Shown here in pieces: positions 60,050 to 64,000 of a stretch of 64,000 bases of DNA (the stretch's first letter is position 1; every line of letters begins with the position of its first letter). Source of the stretch: Spodoptera frugiperda (Eukaryota > Arthropoda > Insecta > Lepidoptera > Noctuidae); assembly GCF_023101765.2 (NCBI RefSeq), contig NC_064226.1, forward strand, positions 6,688,001-6,752,000. The letters are read 5' to 3'. The notes below the pieces were generated by a model. It saw nothing but the letters and a program-made list of their open reading frames with translations. It was not told the DNA's origin and did not search any database. The position numbers and the translations under genes were made by a program.

Positions 60050-60746
60050 AATTGTTTGGCACGCCCTGCAGCCTAAACGGCTTGATGGATTTTGGCTTGA
60101 GAGGTGTCGTTGGATTCGTATTTACTGTGAGAGTGACACTGGATATATCAAAATATTTAAAAATCAAAATGGCGGATTTTTGGCGCCAAATTCGAATATT
60201 TCTCACTCTCTACCCTAAACGGCTTGATGGATTTTGACTTGAGAGGTGTCGTTAGATTCGTATTTACTGTGAGAGTGACACTGGATATATCAAAATAATA
60301 AAAAAACAAAATGGCGGATTTTTGGCGCCAGATTCGAATATTTCTCACTATCTAGCCTAAACGGCTTGATGGATTTCAGCTTGATAGGGGTCGTTTGATT
60401 CGTATTTACTGTGAGAGTGACACTAGATATATCAAAATATAAAAATAATAAAACTAAAATACCATAAAATAAAAAAGGTAATTTAAAAAACTAAAAAACA
60501 CGACTGCGTTTCTTATATAACATAATTATATGAAATGAAACATCCCTAAAACAAGAAAGTCATCGTAAAATTGAAGCAGCCGGGAACCTAAATATGAAGA
60601 CTTAGTGAGGGCACATACTTACGGCTGGCTTTTTAGAATGGGTCCCGACTGCTTCAATTTTACGATGACTTTCTTGTTTTAGGGATTTTTCATTTAAATA
60701 TTATAAAGAAACGCAGTCGGGTTTTTAGTTTTTTAAATTATTTCCT
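59976..60746. mobile_element. Composite TIR-like element, copy 2, containing a long foldback
   Basis: It has the same start (ACCCGACTGCGCCAGAAGGA) and end (CGCAGTCGGGTTTTTAG) as the 9093 copy, a short ATGT tract, and tandem units at 60070, 60212 and 60354. Between the last unit and the right end it holds a foldback with arms at about 60475-60585 and 60643-60746, whose left arm ends in a second copy of the terminal motif. The 9-kb copy has only a short remnant there, so the foldback was either gained here or collapsed in copy 1. Confidence 0.8.
60475..60746. repeat. Long inverted repeat (foldback), arms ~105 bp, loop ~57 bp
   Basis: The left arm AATTTAAAAAACTAAAAAAC, CCCTAAAACAAGAAAGTCAT, CGTAAAATTGAAGCAG is complemented by CTGCTTCAATTTTACGATGA, CTTTCTTGTTTTAGGG and GTTTTTAGTTTTTTAAATT. 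Arm identity is high by eye, with a small region of disagreement around 60520-60540. Confidence 0.85.
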
Positions 60747-63578
60747 TAAAAATCTCCCTGATTGACTCATGATGGTAAAAATAATAGATAATAGACATAA
60801 ATTGTGATAAAACGACGAAATTAACAATAAACTTAGAGCTCATCATCAAAGAAGCGGTTAACTAAAGTACATAGTCATGTACATAATTTAAATATCTTTG
60901 TACGCAACGTCGGCTAACAAAGTTTTCAATTCAGTTTAGGCTTTTAGTAGTTCCAATTTGTTTCTATTGAATACTAGACAAATTGATGGCTCAATAATTT
61001 GAGTCCAAATCCAGTGTGTAGCAATATTGGATCTCTTTGTGAAATATATACTGGAACAGAAAGAAAATAGCTCCCTGTATATTTAAAAAAAAAACAAGGT
61101 ATAACTTTGTCGTGTTTCATGACATTTTATTTACTCACCAGATTGTATATTTTTGATATTAAAAATGTAAATCAAAAAGTGGCGATAGGTATGTGCTTCG
61201 AGCAATTTTCTCTCGAAGTTTTTTTTTTATATCGATCCAATAAGTGCTTTGACACGTATGTTTTTTCGTATTATAAATAACAGCACGTGTTTGTATGTAC
61301 ATAATAAAAAATAAAAATTATGATGTATAAATACATTCACAGTAACATGTGTATTTATAACAAAATAACAAATCTACAATACATCAGAATAAAAAAAATC
61401 CAATGTTATTACTACATATTATAAACATTGATAAAAAACAAGCCATATTTTATAAACATGTTGTTTGTAAATCCAACGACCGAATATCAGAATAACTCAT
61501 ACGCAAACAGTTATAACTATAAATCAACAATACATCACAATAACTTGATTACAGTTCCAAAACAGTTACGATCTGATCTCAAGCTATTTGTGCCAAGAGC
61601 GAAATGTGTAAATGCTAAGTTCTAATCAAAGAGTCGTTAGCCGCGGGCTCAGTAGTCGATTACGACTATTATAGGATACAATGGCAACTAGTCGACACTT
61701 CCTTGCGATAAGCTAGGGAAACGGGTTTAGCGCAATGGCGCAACGGATAACTCTTTTGTACGAAAACGTTTAGCAGTAACGTTGTAAGTTATCCCGTCTC
61801 TAAACAAAATGAGTTCGTGGAAAGATTTGTTGATGTTTGTGTTAGAGTTTTGTTATTCACTTTAGGTTTCTGTAAAAATTGTTTTGGCTTTGCCTTTTTT
61901 CCTGTCATGTGTATTAACTTACATTTTTCCATATACGGTATTGAAAGTCCTAAGGACTTTGGGTAGTAACTACAGAGCACCACCTAGTAGCTACCACCCC
62001 AGCAGAAAAGCATAAGTTAATCTAATGATTCGAAACCATAATCAAATTAAAATTAATAAAAAGCAAAATTATTATAACTAATCAATTCATGTAGGCTACA
62101 CAAAACAAGTAAAGAAAACGAGGAAAAAAAGTGAAAACATGTAGATAGATACATATTTATTTCTACTGGTAGAATTAAAATCGCACGAACAAAATAAATA
62201 TTAGAATTAATTGAAACATGTAGATAGGTGCACATTACTGGTAGTTTAAAAAATAAACAAAACAAAGACTGACCTCTATCAGAAGTCAAGGTCAACTGAT
62301 AGGAATTAACAGTATACTATATTATTAGCCTTTATTATATCTTTCGTAAGTATATTAAATTAGTTATCAAGTTATGTTAAATGAGTTAACCGATAACATA
62401 ACAAATTAACTATATTGGCATCTTAAACACGACAAAATACATCTAAAACATGATGAGGTACACTTATAAACAAGAAAAAATGCACTAAGGAAAATACCAA
62501 GTAGCAAAGTTGGTAGCCAATAAGCATAGTAATGATTTGTTTTGCAACACTCACCCGATCTCGGGTTCATTGAACTAAATGCACTTTTAAATTAATATAT
62601 ATATTTTTAAATAACTACAATAAATAATGGTAGTTGACTATTGCGTCTGTTCACTGTCTTGCAGTACCCGTTCTATATATTTTAAACTGTGGAATATTCT
62701 GGACAAGCGGTGAATCGCAGTCTAAGTGGAGGGGACCGTTTCGCAAAACGACCTCTGTGACGCGACTAGTTATCTCGATGTGTGGGGCGCGTCCTACCGA
62801 TGAATATTTTTTATAATTACTTACTACTATTACTTCGTATAATCACTTGTGCACAAAACGTTACAAAGGGTACCCCCTTTTTAGCTCTGCCTTCGCTCTT
62901 GCTAACAACTGATCTGAGTTACTCCTTCATACATCATCATTCATAATTTAATCATCCCTCACTTTTCATTATTCCTTTCATTAACTAGCCGACATCACAT
63001 TTGACAATTGACATCTGTGTGTCAGCATCCTTTCGACCTGAGTATTCTGCTTGTAGTACCCATACGTACCTACTTCTTAATCATTCTTAATTTATTATAA
63101 GGCACGTCAACAGAATAAACACCAACATGAATGAAAATAAAGATGAAGACACAAGATCATGTGCTTATGCCTATTATAGACATTCATGCATAATAATTAT
63201 TATCTATAGTTATTAATCACTCAAGAGCGATGATTAAGTAAAGACATTTCGCACCCAGCCTCATTTAACTTCCTACTTTGATATTATTCACGAAAATATC
63301 TTAGGTACTAGTAACCGACTATTTGTCTAACAATGAATGTAACAATTTCCACCATTCACTAAAGCCAATAACTGCCCTAAATTCAAGATATCCGATTTCG
63401 CTAGTCCGAAATCTTGGAAATCTATTGTATTACGCCAGTCATGTTCGATATGTCTCACATTTTCAAGACAGGAGCCGGTAACAGATTATTTCAAATTCCT
63501 TCCCTCTACTATTCGAATTTTAAAACATGTTTTTCGAGAGAGTAAGGACAAAGACTTTCAAAGATGTGAGGAGTGGAC

Positions 63579-63886
63579 AATAAAAAAGAAACTTAATCTT
63601 AAAGTACCTAAGAATGTACTAATAATTCTAAAAAAATACGTCTCGTTGGGGGACCGCATGAATACGGACTGCACACCGCCACCGCCGCTATATTTCTATT
63701 TTCTGCGTTATAGTTAAGTACTTAAACATCAATTTACTTTAATGTTAACACCAAGCATGTGATACTTATGAACAAATCGTAGATAAGTAAGAAATAATTT
63801 TAGGAGCGGTCCCCCAACGCGACGTATTTTTTTAGAATTATTAGTACATTCTTAGGTACTTTAAGATTAAGTTTCTTTTATTATTT
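63579..63886. repeat. Inverted repeat, arms ~80 bp, loop ~150 bp
   Basis: The left arm (63579-63657) AAAAAAGAAACTTAATCTTA, AAGTACCTAAGAATGTACTA, ATAATTCTAAAAAAATACGT and GTTGGGGGACCGC is complemented by the right arm (63806-63886) GCGGTCCCCCAACGCGACGT through AAGATTAAGTTTCTTTTATT. One site differs (TCTCGTTGG against TCGCGTTGG). It looks like a MITE with long TIRs. Confidence 0.82.
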
Positions 63887-64000
63887 TTTACTTTTTAAAG
63901 GGAAATTAAGTTTTTGTGTCGGGGGTTTTTTAAATTTTTAATTTAATTTTTTATTTTATACTTTTTATAGGTAGGTTAGGTTAAGTTAGGCTTAGTACAT

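Larger units (their letters stand above)
57204..64000. other. Region upstream of the signal-peptide exon (promoter side or further 5' introns)
   Basis: No coding exon was found here. It contains a non-repetitive block at 58040-58480, a LINE 3' end at 59853-59966, the composite TIR-like element at 59976-60746 including a foldback, and another foldback at 63579-63886. A less AT-rich patch at about 62690-62800 (GGACAAGCGGTGAATCGCAG and following) is unexplained. At 61725-61760 a stretch TGGCGCAACGGATAACTC resembles the 5' half of an arginine-type tRNA, but there is no matching 3' half. Confidence 0.6.

Noticed and set aside
61725..61800. Arginine-type tRNA-like 5' half (TGGCGCAACGGATAAC)
   Set aside because: No B box, anticodon stem or acceptor-stem partner follows, so it is not a tRNA gene.
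63970..64000. TAGGTTAGGTTAAGTTAGG-like sequence resembling the insect telomere repeat TTAGG
   Set aside because: Only a few degenerate units at the window edge. This is not enough for a telomere or an interstitial telomeric array.

Overview
The window looks like nuclear DNA of a moth, most likely a noctuid-type lepidopteran. It is AT-rich, has almost no long open reading frames, and is densely seeded with short interspersed repeats of kinds I associate with lepidopteran genomes. There is no bacterial gene organisation, no rRNA, no intact tRNA gene and no CRISPR array.

The one gene I can assemble with confidence lies on the minus strand. It is the 5' part of a neuronal immunoglobulin-superfamily receptor of the DIP (Dpr-interacting protein)/lachesin-like group. 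Four exons are visible, in transcript order: 57098-57038 (start codon and signal peptide), 15134-15028 (first half of Ig1), 11965-11780 (second half of Ig1) and 7570-7378 (first half of Ig2). All junctions carry GT/AG sites and keep one frame, giving 182 residues before the gene runs off the left edge. Intron 1 is about 41.9 kb, so two thirds of the window is a single intron. A good splice acceptor just upstream of the start codon suggests a further 5' non-coding exon to the right.

The rest is intronic or upstream DNA. Mobile elements include: (1) an R1/Jockey-like non-LTR retrotransposon family with one 932-bp 5'-truncated insertion at 24504-25435, which keeps broken reverse-transcriptase C-terminal sequence, poly(A) and a perfect 15-bp target duplication, plus about ten shorter copies sharing its 3' end; (2) three tRNA-like SINE families; (3) a 3'-anchored retroelement tail family, with one copy at 10659-10974 in a nearly perfect 20-bp duplication; (4) a CTTAG-ended hairpin MITE in three copies; (5) a TIR-like composite repeat with three ~141-bp internal tandem units at 9.1-9.7 kb and again at 60.0-60.7 kb; (6) long foldbacks near 53.8, 60.5 and 63.6 kb; (7) a repeat with an 8-mer satellite and a 150-bp tandem duplication at 49.6-51.0 kb.

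Non-repetitive GC-richer patches at 4.7, 15.7, 22.4, 26.8, 44.1 and 58.2 kb are candidate regulatory elements or hidden exons. One minus-strand reading frame with a donor site (45181-44996) could be the first exon of a nested gene, but that is speculative. I see no evidence of a novel multi-gene system. The main value here is the gene structure and the traceable transposition history.
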